DNA from: Ramlibacter sp.
Lineage (GTDB): Bacteria; Pseudomonadota; Gammaproteobacteria; Burkholderiales; Burkholderiaceae_C
Reading direction: 5' to 3'
DNA: 64,000 bases
Assembly: GCF_028291745.1 (NCBI RefSeq)
Contig: NZ_JAQGNQ010000058.1
Location: 1 to 64,000, forward strand
The notes beneath the pieces were generated by a model. The model was not told the DNA's origin. It did no database searches and saw nothing but the letters and a program-made list of their open reading frames with translations. Positions within the stretch are counted from its first letter, which is position 1. Each line of letters starts with the position of its first letter. Of this stretch, positions 17,373 to 25,151 are shown piece by piece. A program made the translations under genes and the position numbers.

Positions 17373-17993
17373 TCACTCGTTCAGACGCAGAACGCCTTGG
17401 CCCCGCTCAATTGCGCCTTCCCTCTCCATCGCCGCAAGGGTTCTGTAGAGTACTTCGTGCGTAAGCCCAAGATTGCGGGCAAGGTCCTTCAAGGTCCCGG
17501 GCAGCACCAGTTCGAAGCTTGGTCCCCGCCCTTCCGAAACAAGCAGGTGGCGGACGCGCTCGGTTGCGCTCTTGAGGGAGAGTCTTTCCACGCGAAACCT
17601 GGCGGCGCGCAGTCGCCCCGCCAACAGTGCGACCCACTGGCGCGCAAACTCGGGGTCACTTTCCAGCATGTTCCGGACCACGGTCCCTGGCACCTGCAGC
17701 AACACGCTGGGACCGCTGGTGACGGCATGGCAGTGGTAACGCGGGCTGTCAAATGAGGCTTCAGCGAAGAACTCCCCTTCAGTTGCCGCGTGAAGCATGA
17801 CCTCCTCGCCAGCCCGTCCGAAACGCACCAGGCGAACTGCTCCTGACTCGACGTAGAAAACAGAATGCGCCGGACCACCGGTGCGAAAGATGGTCGTGCC
17901 GGTTGCATGCGTCGCCCGAGTGGTGTGCGCCCGCAGGGCAACTGGAAAATCGGGTGATGTGCTCGCCTTCATCTTGAAGTTGGCTTCTCGCAT
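17373..17993 (-). CDS. Crp/Fnr-family transcriptional regulator
   Basis: A regulator of about 206 residues. It has a cyclic-nucleotide-binding-like beta-roll (FYVESGAVRLVRFGRAGEEVMLHAATEGEFFAEASF), a long dimerisation helix and a C-terminal winged helix (LKDLARNLGLTHEVLYRTLAAMEREGAIER). It has only one Cys, so it is not an Fe-S FNR; the effector is unknown. The start is uncertain: ATGs at 17993 and 17972 are both possible, and I took the first after the most N-terminal plausible site. An FNR-type box lies just downstream of its stop. Confidence 0.82.
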   Translation of the reverse strand: MREANFKMKASTSPDFPVALRAHTTRATHATGTTIFRTGGPAHSVFYVESGAVRLVRFGRAGEEVMLHAATEGEFFAEASFDSPRYHCHAVTSGPSVLLQVPGTVVRNMLESDPEFARQWVALLAGRLRAARFRVERLSLKSATERVRHLLVSEGRGPSFELVLPGTLKDLARNLGLTHEVLYRTLAAMEREGAIERGQGVLRLNE

Positions 17994-18193
17994 GGTCACA
18001 AGCCCCAACGGCTCGCATGCCGCGACTCTACTCGGGCGCGCAGCCTCCTGTTCGAACCGGTCCCGCATGCGCTCACCGCCAGAGCGCACGACCGTCGATA
18101 TTCCCTCGCACGTGGTCAACCGCGCATCTTCCACGATAAAGGTTCGCCAGTGTCTGCGATGCCAGTAGACTGCCCCCTGGAGCTCTGGGGAAC

Positions 18194-19015
18194 ATGGTCT
18201 TGGACACGCCCACCGTGAAGCGGTATCGAGGCGACTTCGTCGCCTGGACGGGCGGGTGCGGCTTCATCGGAGAGGGCGGAGGCGGGCCGATTTCGCCACA
18301 TTCGCATTACGCAATACAGCTTGTGATTGGCGCACCCACGGGATTGCGCGTCCAGTTCGGCCGCCGCGGAGAGTGGCAATCCTGCCCCGCCGCCTTGATT
18401 CCCTCTCGGGCGACCCATAGCATCGACGTCAACGAGTGCGACATCAGCGCGGTCCTGTTCATCGAACCGGAAACAGCTGCGGGTAGAGCGCTCTCCGCCA
18501 GACTACAGGGCGAGCTTGAGGTCCTCGGCACCAAGCAGGTGGCCGAGGGCGCCAAGCGCCTGGAACGGGCGTGGCGTACCGAGAAGAGCTACGAGGCAGT
18601 CAGCGCGGTGTGCCACCAGCTGGTCCAGGAGATTTCTCGTACCGCCTTCCGGGAGCCTTCCGACCCGCGGGTCTTGGCAGCCATTGAATACCTGCGCCAA
18701 CGGGTCGACGAAACTGTGACGCTCTCCGCGGTGGCCAAGGCTGCGAATCTGTCCCCTGGTCGGTTCCGGCACCTCTTCGTGGAAGAGACCGGGATGCCCT
18801 TGCGAACCTACGTTCTGTGGCGCCGACTGCTGCACGTCTGGACGCTCCTGATGCAAGGCGAGACGCTCTCCGGTGCCGCCCATGCTGCCGGCTTCGCGGA
18901 CTCGGCGCACCTCTCCAGGACGGCGCGGACCATGTTCGGCCTGGCGCCATCTGCCTTGCAGATGACCGGCCCCCTCAGCGCTCGCATTCGCAGCCTGGAA
19001 CATCACTTGGGTTGA
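18194..19015 (+). CDS. AraC-family transcriptional regulator
   Basis: A 273-residue regulator: an N-terminal cupin-like sensing part (PHSHYAIQLVIGAPTGLRVQF, VNECDISAVLFIEP) and a C-terminal pair of helix-turn-helix motifs (VTLSAVAKAANLSPGRFRHLFVEETGMPLRTYVLWRR region from about residue 180). The inducer is unknown. It is divergent from the Crp/Fnr gene, and its 3' end overlaps the convergent peroxidase gene by 13 bases. Part of that shared 3' end is repeated at 21257-21321. Confidence 0.86.
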   Translation: MVLDTPTVKRYRGDFVAWTGGCGFIGEGGGGPISPHSHYAIQLVIGAPTGLRVQFGRRGEWQSCPAALIPSRATHSIDVNECDISAVLFIEPETAAGRALSARLQGELEVLGTKQVAEGAKRLERAWRTEKSYEAVSAVCHQLVQEISRTAFREPSDPRVLAAIEYLRQRVDETVTLSAVAKAANLSPGRFRHLFVEETGMPLRTYVLWRRLLHVWTLLMQGETLSGAAHAAGFADSAHLSRTARTMFGLAPSALQMTGPLSARIRSLEHHLG

Positions 19016-19057
19016 AGCACGGGTCCCGTGAGGGTGCCGAGGAACGCGGCCAGGTCC
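18993..19057. repeat. 65-bp direct repeat, copy 1 (araC/peroxidase 3' ends)
   Basis: These 65 bases recur at 21257-21321 in the same orientation with two mismatches. This copy covers the last codons of the AraC-type gene on the plus strand and the last codons of the di-haem peroxidase gene (FLGTLTGPVLQPK) on the minus strand. The distant copy no longer sits next to either full gene. Confidence 0.85.
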
Positions 19058-20277
19058 TGGATGTCGGCGGCGGAGAGCTGGATGGTCTGACGGTCGGCGT
19101 GCTTCTCCCCGGGCCCGGCCAATTCGCTGTGGCCAATCGCCGCTTTCGGGGACGCGGCGTAGTGCTGCAGCACCTGGTCGAGGCTTGCGAACTGGCCGGC
19201 GTGCATGTACGGAGCCCTGGCTGCCACATTGCGCAGGCTGGGCGTGCGGAACGCTCCGAGCTGGCCGGCTTCGTCGACGGACAAGAACTGCAGCTCGCCG
19301 CACTCTTGCGGCTTCGCGTCGCTGTAGGGCCCCAGGCAGTTGAATTCATCCTTGAGCAGCTTCTTGAGGCCCTCAGCCCGCCCATGGTCAGGGTTCTTCG
19401 AGTCCACCGACGGCACACCCGTGTTGTGGAAGGCATGGTCCGTCAGAAGAGGCCCGTTGTGGCAGGTGACGCATTGGCCCTTGGTGAGGAAAGCGCGCAG
19501 CCCTCGCATCTCTTGAAGCGAGAGAGCCTCCTGGCCGCGGCCATCGCCATGAACAGTCGCCTCCGCGTACTGGTCGAAGCGCGAACCCGCGTAGGAGACG
19601 TTCCGCTCGTAGGCGGCGATGGCTTTGCCCATGTTCGCGAACACCCGATTGACCGCATCCCGCGTCGCCGGCGAAAGAGCGGCCCACGCCGCCCGCTCGG
19701 GCTCTGTTCCGTTTGGGGATGCGTCCTCCGGCAGCGTCCCGAGTTCAGGTGCGGAGCCGAACACCGCCTGGTACTGCGCCTCGTACTGGGCCAGCACCAG
19801 CCTGACGAAGCGCACGCGGTTGCCGCCGTGTTCTGCCGGGTCCTCCATGGGCCCAAGGGCCTGCGACCAGGCGCTGTCCTTGCGTCCGTCCCAGAACAGG
19901 AATGGCGAGTGCGCTGCGCCCATGACCGGCATGGTGCGACGCTTGCCAGTTGCTATGCCTTGGCCGAACTGCCGCCCGTCTTCGAATTGGCCCGTCGCCG
20001 AGTGGCAGCTGGCGCAGGCGACCTGGCCGTTCTTGCTGAAGCGGGTGTCATTGAACAGCGCGCGCCCGAACACGGCCGCTTCGGCGTGCTGCTCGTGCGC
20101 GTTGGAGACGTCAGCCGGGCGCTCGCCAGCTTCTTTCAGGCGCATCGAGCCAATCGCGGCAAGCTCTTGGGCCGACCACTTGTCCCGGGGCGGTGCTTGC
20201 TTGAAGTCCTGCGCGGCGAAGACAGTAAACGCGAGGGCGGCCGCCGTAGCCGCAACGCCGATGGAGCGCATGTTCAT
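19003..20277 (-). CDS. Di-haem cytochrome c peroxidase / MauG-family protein
   Basis: A 424-residue exported protein with two c-type haem sites, CASCH near residue 89 and CVTCH near residue 269, in the layout of bacterial di-haem peroxidases and MauG. A signal peptide lies at the N-terminus (IGVAATAAALAFTVFAAQ). The segment FLFWDGRKDSAWSQALGPMEDPAEHGG is typical of the family, as is FRTPSLRNVAARAPYMHAGQF. It may reduce periplasmic peroxide or oxidise another protein. The lipoprotein gene ends 12 bases upstream, suggesting cotranscription. Confidence 0.9.
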   Translation of the reverse strand: MNMRSIGVAATAAALAFTVFAAQDFKQAPPRDKWSAQELAAIGSMRLKEAGERPADVSNAHEQHAEAAVFGRALFNDTRFSKNGQVACASCHSATGQFEDGRQFGQGIATGKRRTMPVMGAAHSPFLFWDGRKDSAWSQALGPMEDPAEHGGNRVRFVRLVLAQYEAQYQAVFGSAPELGTLPEDASPNGTEPERAAWAALSPATRDAVNRVFANMGKAIAAYERNVSYAGSRFDQYAEATVHGDGRGQEALSLQEMRGLRAFLTKGQCVTCHNGPLLTDHAFHNTGVPSVDSKNPDHGRAEGLKKLLKDEFNCLGPYSDAKPQECGELQFLSVDEAGQLGAFRTPSLRNVAARAPYMHAGQFASLDQVLQHYAASPKAAIGHSELAGPGEKHADRQTIQLSAADIQDLAAFLGTLTGPVLQPK

Positions 20278-20289
20278 GGAAAGGCTCGC

Positions 20290-20727
20290 TTACCGGATGG
20301 CCGGATTGGCGACGACCGTGTTGAAGGTGACCTTGTCGGCGCCTTGAGGCCCGTCGATGGCGAGCTTCACCTCCCACCAGCCCGTCATGCTGAATTTCAT
20401 CCCGTCAAGCGCATATGTGCCATCGCCCATTTCGCGTGTGACGCGCGGCTGCGTGGGCAAGCCGTGGCCGTGCTGGGGCATGCCGCCGTCGACGACGAAC
20501 TTTGCGCCGTGCACCGGGAGACCGTCGGCCGTAGCGAGCTTCACCTTCCAGCTGTGCATCTGGTTGATGGCCGGCGCCTGCGCGGGGGGCACCAAAGCTA
20601 CCCGGTAGACGCCGGCGGCGGAGCTCTTGGCGAGGGAAAGGTCCAGGTCCTTGGGCGGCGTCATGCAGCCGGTAAGAAGTGCGGCCAACGTGGTGACCGC
20701 GGTCAATGCAGTGAGATTGCGAAGCAT
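20290..20727 (-). CDS. FixH/YtkA-like lipoprotein
   Basis: A 145-residue lipoprotein (lipobox LLTGCM, Cys21) with a YtkA-like beta-sandwich in the rest: MHSWKVKLATADGLPVHGAKF, then GGMPQHGHGLPTQPRVT and a closing MTGWWEVKLAIDG strand. His residues in the PQHGHG loop could bind copper, as suggested for related folds. An upstream GGAG site (cactggagaaatc) precedes the ATG. It lies just before the di-haem peroxidase gene on the same strand. Confidence 0.78.
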   Translation of the reverse strand: MLRNLTALTAVTTLAALLTGCMTPPKDLDLSLAKSSAAGVYRVALVPPAQAPAINQMHSWKVKLATADGLPVHGAKFVVDGGMPQHGHGLPTQPRVTREMGDGTYALDGMKFSMTGWWEVKLAIDGPQGADKVTFNTVVANPAIR

Positions 20728-20751
20728 GATTTCTCCAGTGAAGAGTGAGAC

Positions 20752-21111
20752 TCAGGCCCGAGCAGCGTCGAGCGCTTGCTTCAGGTCTTTCGGAACAGGA
20801 AGACGCCGCAACCCACTGACGTCCGTGCCGCCGGTGTTGCCTTCGGGCACAAGCCCGGGCGCCGTGAAGAGGGAGGCGGCCACAAGGCGCCAAACCTGGC
20901 CGGCGGCTTGCCTGTGCAAGCGGTTGCGCAGTGCAAACCGGAACATGCGCCAGTGGATGCGGACATGCTCCACGGTGCTGGACTGGCCGAGCACGTGTGC
21001 CCGCTCAAGGCGCTGGAAGGCGGTGTAGAACTCCCCGCGCGCTTCGGCCACGTCCGCGGCCGCCAGTTCTGTTTGCACCTTGGGTTTGATGCGAGTTGCG
21101 AAGGTGTTCAT
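20752..21111 (-). CDS. DUF3703 family protein (copy 1)
   Basis: A 119-residue protein with the DUF3703 pattern: a helix-turn-helix repeat-like core GEFYTAFQRLERAHVLGQ followed by STVEHVRIHWRMFRFALR and a Trp/Val-rich helix. The family has no assigned reaction. It resembles a single tetratricopeptide-like unit and often occurs near metal genes. The ATG has GGAG ten bases upstream. The gene at 21916..22566 is a paralogue, and the upstream DNA of both genes is duplicated too. Confidence 0.8.
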   Translation of the reverse strand: MNTFATRIKPKVQTELAAADVAEARGEFYTAFQRLERAHVLGQSSTVEHVRIHWRMFRFALRNRLHRQAAGQVWRLVAASLFTAPGLVPEGNTGGTDVSGLRRLPVPKDLKQALDAARA

Positions 21112-21140
21112 GAGGTGCTCCGGAGGTGGTTGCGATGCAC

Positions 21141-21253
21141 TGAATTCTTCGCTTGCGAAGCTGTTTGGACTTGAACGGAGAGGCTGATTTCGCAGCCCTT
21201 TTGTTCAAGTCGAACCTTCCTGCAACTTCCGGTGGCGGCACCCAGGTTCGTGT
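21141..21253. repeat. Duplicated segment upstream of DUF3703 copy 1
   Basis: About 110 bases upstream of this gene closely match 22596-22707 upstream of the second DUF3703 gene, with several substitutions and small gaps. Shared blocks include GAATTCTTCGC, CTTGAACGGA, TTCGCAGCCCTTT and GTTCAAGTCGAAC. The similarity shows the two DUF3703 genes arose by duplication with their 5' flanks, and the block may hold a common promoter. Confidence 0.7.
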
Positions 21254-21256
21254 CAG

Positions 21257-21321
21257 GCCTGAAACATCACTTGGGTTGAAGCACGGGTCCCGTGAGGGTG
21301 CCGAGGAACGCGGCCGGGTCC
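21257..21321. repeat. 65-bp direct repeat, copy 2
   Basis: This stretch matches 18993-19057 at 63 of 65 positions. Read on the minus strand it would still encode AAFLGTLTGPVLQPK and a stop, the tail of the di-haem peroxidase, but here it has no peroxidase gene in front. It lies just beyond the 3' end of the DUF2938 gene. Confidence 0.85.
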
Positions 21322-21334
21322 CCGCTCCCAAGTG

Positions 21335-21823
21335 TCAGATGTATGCGATGGCCAACGCGGCGACGTACAAGCCGAGGCCAAACATGCCGTGGTTTGCAAG
21401 ACTGCGCAGACAGGTCTTCAAGGGAGTCGCGGTCTTCAACGCGGCAAAACCGGACCCCATGGCTGGCTGCATCACAAACAGCGGCGCCGCCACCGTGACC
21501 AGCCCGAACACCAATGCGGGCAGGAAGGTCGGTTGCCTTGCCCACCCAGTCCCCACGAACGTGATCAGCGCCGCCGCATAGCCGATGCCGATGGCGTAGT
21601 GCGTTATCCAGCCGACGGCGAGCTCGCCTCGAACCGCCGGCGTATTGGCCATCGACGCATGGGCGAAACGGCCCTTGGGCATGTGCCCGACCCATCTACC
21701 AACCAGCCCCCAATTGGTGGTGGGCACTCCGAGTCGCGCCAGGATGAGCAGCCACACGTCCATGACGGCCGTGGCTCCGACGCCCATAAAGATGACGACT
21801 CCGATGTCCTGGACTGAGAGCAT
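21335..21823 (-). CDS. DUF2938 family membrane protein
   Basis: A 162-residue inner-membrane protein with four to five hydrophobic segments, matching DUF2938: VVIFMGVGATAVMDVWLLIL, NWGLVGRWVGHMPKGRF, GWITHYAIGIGYAAALI and a final NHGMFGLGLYVAALAIAYI. Function unknown. The ATG at 21823 is chosen because AGGA lies seven bases upstream; an ATG five codons earlier lacks this. It lies between the two DUF3703 genes. Confidence 0.82.
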   Translation of the reverse strand: MLSVQDIGVVIFMGVGATAVMDVWLLILARLGVPTTNWGLVGRWVGHMPKGRFAHASMANTPAVRGELAVGWITHYAIGIGYAAALITFVGTGWARQPTFLPALVFGLVTVAAPLFVMQPAMGSGFAALKTATPLKTCLRSLANHGMFGLGLYVAALAIAYI

Positions 21824-21915
21824 GTGAGGTCCTTTCATTCGTGATATGCGGCGGTGCGGAACAGGCCTGCGCTGAGACGCAGACTCGTGCGGAGTGCCTG
21901 TCTTTCCAGAGGTGT

Positions 21916-22566
21916 TTAGGCGCAGCTGCAGTTAGCGCAATCGCAATGAGGGACAGGCGCCTCGACGCGGGTCGCGCCGGCCGCAATCCATGAACGTTCT
22001 TCGCCGCGTGCACGGTCCTGGCCCGAAGGAAGAGCGCAGTGGCACGGAGAAGAGCTGATGTCGGTGTGGGCTGAAGGCCGCTGGTTCCGTGCAGTGCAGG
22101 TGCAAGTGTCGGCGCAGCTGCAGTCACCAGCGCAGCTGCAAGTGCCGGCACAGGTGCAGTTGCCGGTACAGGTGCCGGTGCAGATGCAGTTCGCCGCGGA
22201 GCGACGCTGGTCACTTCGAGAGGCGTCGATGATGGCCTGGACGTCCTCGGGAATGGCCATGCGGCGGATGCCGCTGATGTCCGCACCACCGGTGGTTCCC
22301 GTTGGCGCCAGGCCCACAGGGGTGAAGACGGTCGCCGCCAGGCGCCACGCCTGCCCGTACGCTTCACCGGGTTGCAGGTTGTGCAGCGTGTGCCTGAACA
22401 TGCGCCAGTGCACGCGCACGTGCTCCACGGTTGAGGGCTGGCCGATGACGTGTGCGCGCTCCAGATGCTGGAAGGCGGTGTAGCGGCGGCCCTGTGTTTC
22501 GGCGGACCCTGCTGCGTCGAGCTCTGCTTGCACGCTGGGTCGGATGCTGGTCGGGAAGGATGTCAT
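21916..22566 (-). CDS. DUF3703 protein with metallothionein-like Cys-rich tail
   Basis: A 216-residue protein. Residues 1-118 are a DUF3703 domain closely related to the gene at 20752..21111. After that comes a tail with 11 Cys between residues 127 and 157, mostly as C-x-C separated by two or three residues (units such as CTCAGT, CSCAGD, CSCADT). Six more Cys follow at 175, 177, 208, 210, 213 and 215 (CHC, HCDCANCSC). This density and spacing resemble metallothioneins, and no signal peptide is seen, so a cytoplasmic metal-thiolate cluster is a reasonable guess. The shorter paralogue lacks the tail. The coding DNA for the first cluster is an 18-base tandem repeat. Confidence 0.8.
   Translation of the reverse strand: MTSFPTSIRPSVQAELDAAGSAETQGRRYTAFQHLERAHVIGQPSTVEHVRVHWRMFRHTLHNLQPGEAYGQAWRLAATVFTPVGLAPTGTTGGADISGIRRMAIPEDVQAIIDASRSDQRRSAANCICTGTCTGNCTCAGTCSCAGDCSCADTCTCTARNQRPSAHTDISSSPCHCALPSGQDRARGEERSWIAAGATRVEAPVPHCDCANCSCA
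22098..22190. repeat. Degenerate 18-bp tandem repeat coding for Cys-x-Cys units
   Basis: About five imperfect copies of an 18-base unit lie head to tail (on the plus strand, for example gcagtcaccagcgcagct and gcaagtgccggcacaggt). Read on the minus strand each unit gives six residues, C-x-C-A-(G/D)-x. The repeat lies inside the DUF3703-metallothionein-like gene and explains how its Cys tail could have grown by slippage or unequal exchange. Confidence 0.75.
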
Positions 22567-22595
22567 TCGAGGGCTCCAAGGGGTTGGTGAGGCTC

Positions 22596-22707
22596 GAATT
22601 CTTCGCGCTCACAGGAATCTGGGCTTGAACGGAAAGGCCGGATTCGCAGCCCTTTCGTTCAAGTCGAACCCTGCTGCGACTACCGATGGCGGCACCCAGG
22701 TCCGTGC
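22596..22707. repeat. Duplicated segment upstream of DUF3703 copy 2
   Basis: This matches 21141-21253 upstream of the other DUF3703 gene. Conserved blocks include GAATTCTTCGC, CTTGAACGGA, TTCGCAGCCCTTT, GTTCAAGTCGAAC and GGCGGCACCCAGGT. It supports duplication of the whole gene plus leader. Confidence 0.7.
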
Positions 22708-22773
22708 CGGGGGGGTGCGGTCAACGGGATGACTCTCCGGTGGGTTCCTGCCTCGCGCGGGCCGAAACCGCGG

Positions 22774-23043
22774 TCAGCTGCTGCCTTGGTACTCGCGCAC
22801 GGCCTGCAAGAGCTGTTCACCAGCGCGCGCCACGCCCGTCAGGTCGACACGCGTATCCGCCAGCTGCCCAAGCAATTCGACGTGTGGTTCGATTTGGCTC
22901 GCCGTCACCGCTGTGGCGCTGCGCGTAAACGCCTCCCAGATGGCCGCGACTGCCGGCTCCGCGTCAGGCGGCAAGACGCCAGCGTGGACAGCTTGATTGA
23001 ACGCATCGAGCTTGTCGTAAACGGCTTGTTGAAAGCTGGTCAT
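22774..23043 (-). CDS. Small hypothetical protein downstream of chrA2
   Basis: An 89-residue, probably all-helical soluble protein (FQQAVYDKLDAFNQAVHAG, VAAIWEAFTRSATAVTA, GVARAGEQLLQAVREYQ). No known domain is recognised. It starts 59 bases after the chrA2 stop on the same strand and is probably the last gene of the second chr operon. Codon usage matches its neighbours. Confidence 0.6.
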   Translation of the reverse strand: MTSFQQAVYDKLDAFNQAVHAGVLPPDAEPAVAAIWEAFTRSATAVTASQIEPHVELLGQLADTRVDLTGVARAGEQLLQAVREYQGSS

Positions 23044-23101
23044 CCTTGCGGTGTCTCGAAAGCAGTCTGAGCAATGGTGGTCGGGACACCAGGCGCGAGC
23101 G

Positions 23102-24304
23102 TCAATGGTGCATCAGGGGGTAAACCAGCAATCCGAACGCTGCGGCTGCGACGATGACATACGGCTCCTGCAGCTTCTTGAATTTCCACAGGACCGCCAG
23201 TGTGAGCAGCGCTAGCAACGCCGTCGGTACATCCACGATGGACCTCCTTGCAATCACGATGACGGCGCCCGTGATGGCCCCAATGGCCCCGGCGGTGATG
23301 CCGTCCACGAACGCCTTGACGGCGGGGAGCCTGCCGTACTTCTTGAAGTAGGGCGCCGGAATCACGGTGAACAGGTAGCAAGGCAAGAACGTGGCAAAGG
23401 CCGCCACGCAGGCGCCCCAGAACCCTGCAATCAGGTAGCCGATGAAGCCCACGGTGATGACGACCGGCCCGGGGGTAATCATCGCGACCGCCACCGCATC
23501 CACGAACTGCTTGTCGTTCAACCACTGGTGCTCGGTGACCACCCCTCCGTAGAGGAACGGAACGATGGCCAGCCCCGAGCCGAACACGAAGGCGCCCGCC
23601 TTGGCGAAGAAGATGCCAATCTGGGTCAGCAAAGGCCAGTGGACCGCGCCTAGCAGCGCCGGCGCGAGCGGCGCCGCAAGTGCTCCGACGGACCCGCTAC
23701 GAATCCACTTCGGCGGGGCGCGAACGACCATGACCAGTACGCCGGCCGCGATGAAAAGCCAGGCAATCTCGGACTCCGTCACCACGGTCACCCCTGCCAG
23801 GACCAGGTAGACGGCCCACAGCAGGCGGTCCTTGCCGACGCTCTTGGTGGTCAACTTGTACGCGCTCATGGCGATGATGCCGATGACCGCCGCGCCCACC
23901 CCGTAGAAGACCGACTGCATCCAGGTGAGCCCGCCATATCGCACGTAGGCCCACCCGAGCGCCACCACCATCAGAAACGAGGGAATCACGAATGCGATGC
24001 CAACCAAGGTCGCGCCGACGATTCGGTAGTGCACGTATCCCAGGTAGATGGCGAGCTGCGCGGCCATCGGGCCGGGCGCAAGCTGCGCAAGCGCGATGCC
24101 CTCCTTGTAGTCGTCCTCGCTAATCCACCCGCGGGCTTCGACCAGGTCACGATGCATGTACCCGGCCAGGGCAACAGGCCCGCCGAAGCCCAGGGCTCCG
24201 AGGCGCAGCATGTACAGCACGAGCTGCCACACCGTGTAGGCCGGCGCAGTAGCTGGCGCACCGGGAGTTGCAGTCTCTTGGCGCACAGGTCTTGGTGATT
24301 TCAT
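23102..24304 (-). CDS. chrA: ChrA chromate efflux transporter (copy 2)
   Basis: A 400-residue CHR-family transporter homologous to ChrA1 throughout. Shared signatures are LGALGFGGPVALAGYM, SEDDYKEGIALAQLAPGP and VAMITPGPVVITVGFIGYL, with about ten membrane segments. It differs from ChrA1 by a Pro/Ala-rich N-terminus (KSPRPVRQETATPGAP). I use the ATG at 24304; an upstream in-frame start would add 19 unlike residues. It follows chrC2 after 99 bases. Confidence 0.92.
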   Translation of the reverse strand: MKSPRPVRQETATPGAPATAPAYTVWQLVLYMLRLGALGFGGPVALAGYMHRDLVEARGWISEDDYKEGIALAQLAPGPMAAQLAIYLGYVHYRIVGATLVGIAFVIPSFLMVVALGWAYVRYGGLTWMQSVFYGVGAAVIGIIAMSAYKLTTKSVGKDRLLWAVYLVLAGVTVVTESEIAWLFIAAGVLVMVVRAPPKWIRSGSVGALAAPLAPALLGAVHWPLLTQIGIFFAKAGAFVFGSGLAIVPFLYGGVVTEHQWLNDKQFVDAVAVAMITPGPVVITVGFIGYLIAGFWGACVAAFATFLPCYLFTVIPAPYFKKYGRLPAVKAFVDGITAGAIGAITGAVIVIARRSIVDVPTALLALLTLAVLWKFKKLQEPYVIVAAAAFGLLVYPLMHH

Positions 24305-24403
24305 TTGCCGGCTTGAACGTCCAGGTCCCGGAGCTGCACAACGCTGTCCGCCTTCGACCACAGGCCGATACGGGCCGCGGCGGGTTGCTGGAGGGACGCC
24401 TTG

Positions 24404-25123
24404 CTACGTGCGCGCCGCGTCCAGGCGCTCAGCGACGTTGTCCCAGTTAACGATGTTGAACAGGGCGTTGACGTATTCGCCGCGCCGGTTCTGGTACTTC
24501 AGGTAGTACGCGTGCTCGAAGACATCAAGCACGAGAAGCGGAGTGACGCCCCAGGCGGTCAGCTTCTGGTGGTTCTCGCACTGCAGGACCATCAACTTCC
24601 TGGTCACGGGGTGGTAGCCCAGGATGCCCCAGCCCGAGGCTTCAACAGCCGTGGTTGCGGCCGCGAGTTGCGCCTTGAGCTTGGCGAAAGAGCCGAACTC
24701 GGAGCCTAGTGCACTGGCCAGGTCTCCCTTCGGCTCTCCGCCCTTGCCGCCGAGGTTTGTCCAGTAGATGCTGTGGAGGAGGTGACTCGAGAGCTGGAAG
24801 GAGAGCTCTTTCTGGTAGTGCTTGACCAAGGCGAAGTCGTTGCCGTCTCGTGCCTTGGCCAGCGCCGCCTCCGCGTTGTTCGCCGCCGTCGCTGCGGGCT
24901 TGTGATGAAAGTTGTAGTGCAACTCCACCGTCTTCGCGTCGATGACGGGTTCGAGCGCGTCAGACGGGAAGGGCAGGGGGGCCACGGCGTACCTTCCGGC
25001 CTCATCGGTCAGCCTGTCGGCATAGCGCTTCTTCGGCATCGGTTGCGCGGTTGCCGCGGCTGCAGCGAGGGCGGCGCCCGCGACCAGCGCGCCGCCCTGA
25101 ACGAAATCTCTTCTATTCTTCAT
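24404..25123 (-). CDS. chrC: Fe/Mn superoxide dismutase with Tat signal (ChrC, copy 2)
   Basis: A 239-residue Fe/Mn superoxide dismutase. The N-terminus MKNRRDFVQGGALVAGAAL is a twin-arginine signal, so unlike copy 1 it should act in the periplasm. Metal ligands are present: His in YNFHHKPAATAANN, His in SSHLLHSIYW, Asp and His in LVLDVFEHAYYLKYQ. The ATG at 25123 has GGAG about eight bases upstream. The order chrB-chrC-chrA differs from the first locus (chrB-chrA...chrC), and there is no rhodanese domain. Confidence 0.9.
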   Translation of the reverse strand: MKNRRDFVQGGALVAGAALAAAAATAQPMPKKRYADRLTDEAGRYAVAPLPFPSDALEPVIDAKTVELHYNFHHKPAATAANNAEAALAKARDGNDFALVKHYQKELSFQLSSHLLHSIYWTNLGGKGGEPKGDLASALGSEFGSFAKLKAQLAAATTAVEASGWGILGYHPVTRKLMVLQCENHQKLTAWGVTPLLVLDVFEHAYYLKYQNRRGEYVNALFNIVNWDNVAERLDAART

Positions 25124-25151
25124 CTGAGTGCTCCGTTGTTCGCCGCGGCTT

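Noticed and set aside
18817-20748. 643-codon plus-strand frame across the peroxidase gene
   Set aside because: Antisense to a gene with two haem motifs; no domain of its own.
21153-21263. Similar plus-strand frames at 21153 and 22544 (SFKSN...GGTQVR) as a gene family
   Set aside because: They lie in the duplicated leaders of the DUF3703 genes, have no full-length form and no ribosome binding site; more simply shared upstream DNA.
22098-22190. Possible CRISPR-like array
   Set aside because: The repeat period is 18 bp with no spacers, and it is explained by the Cys-x-Cys units of a coding gene.
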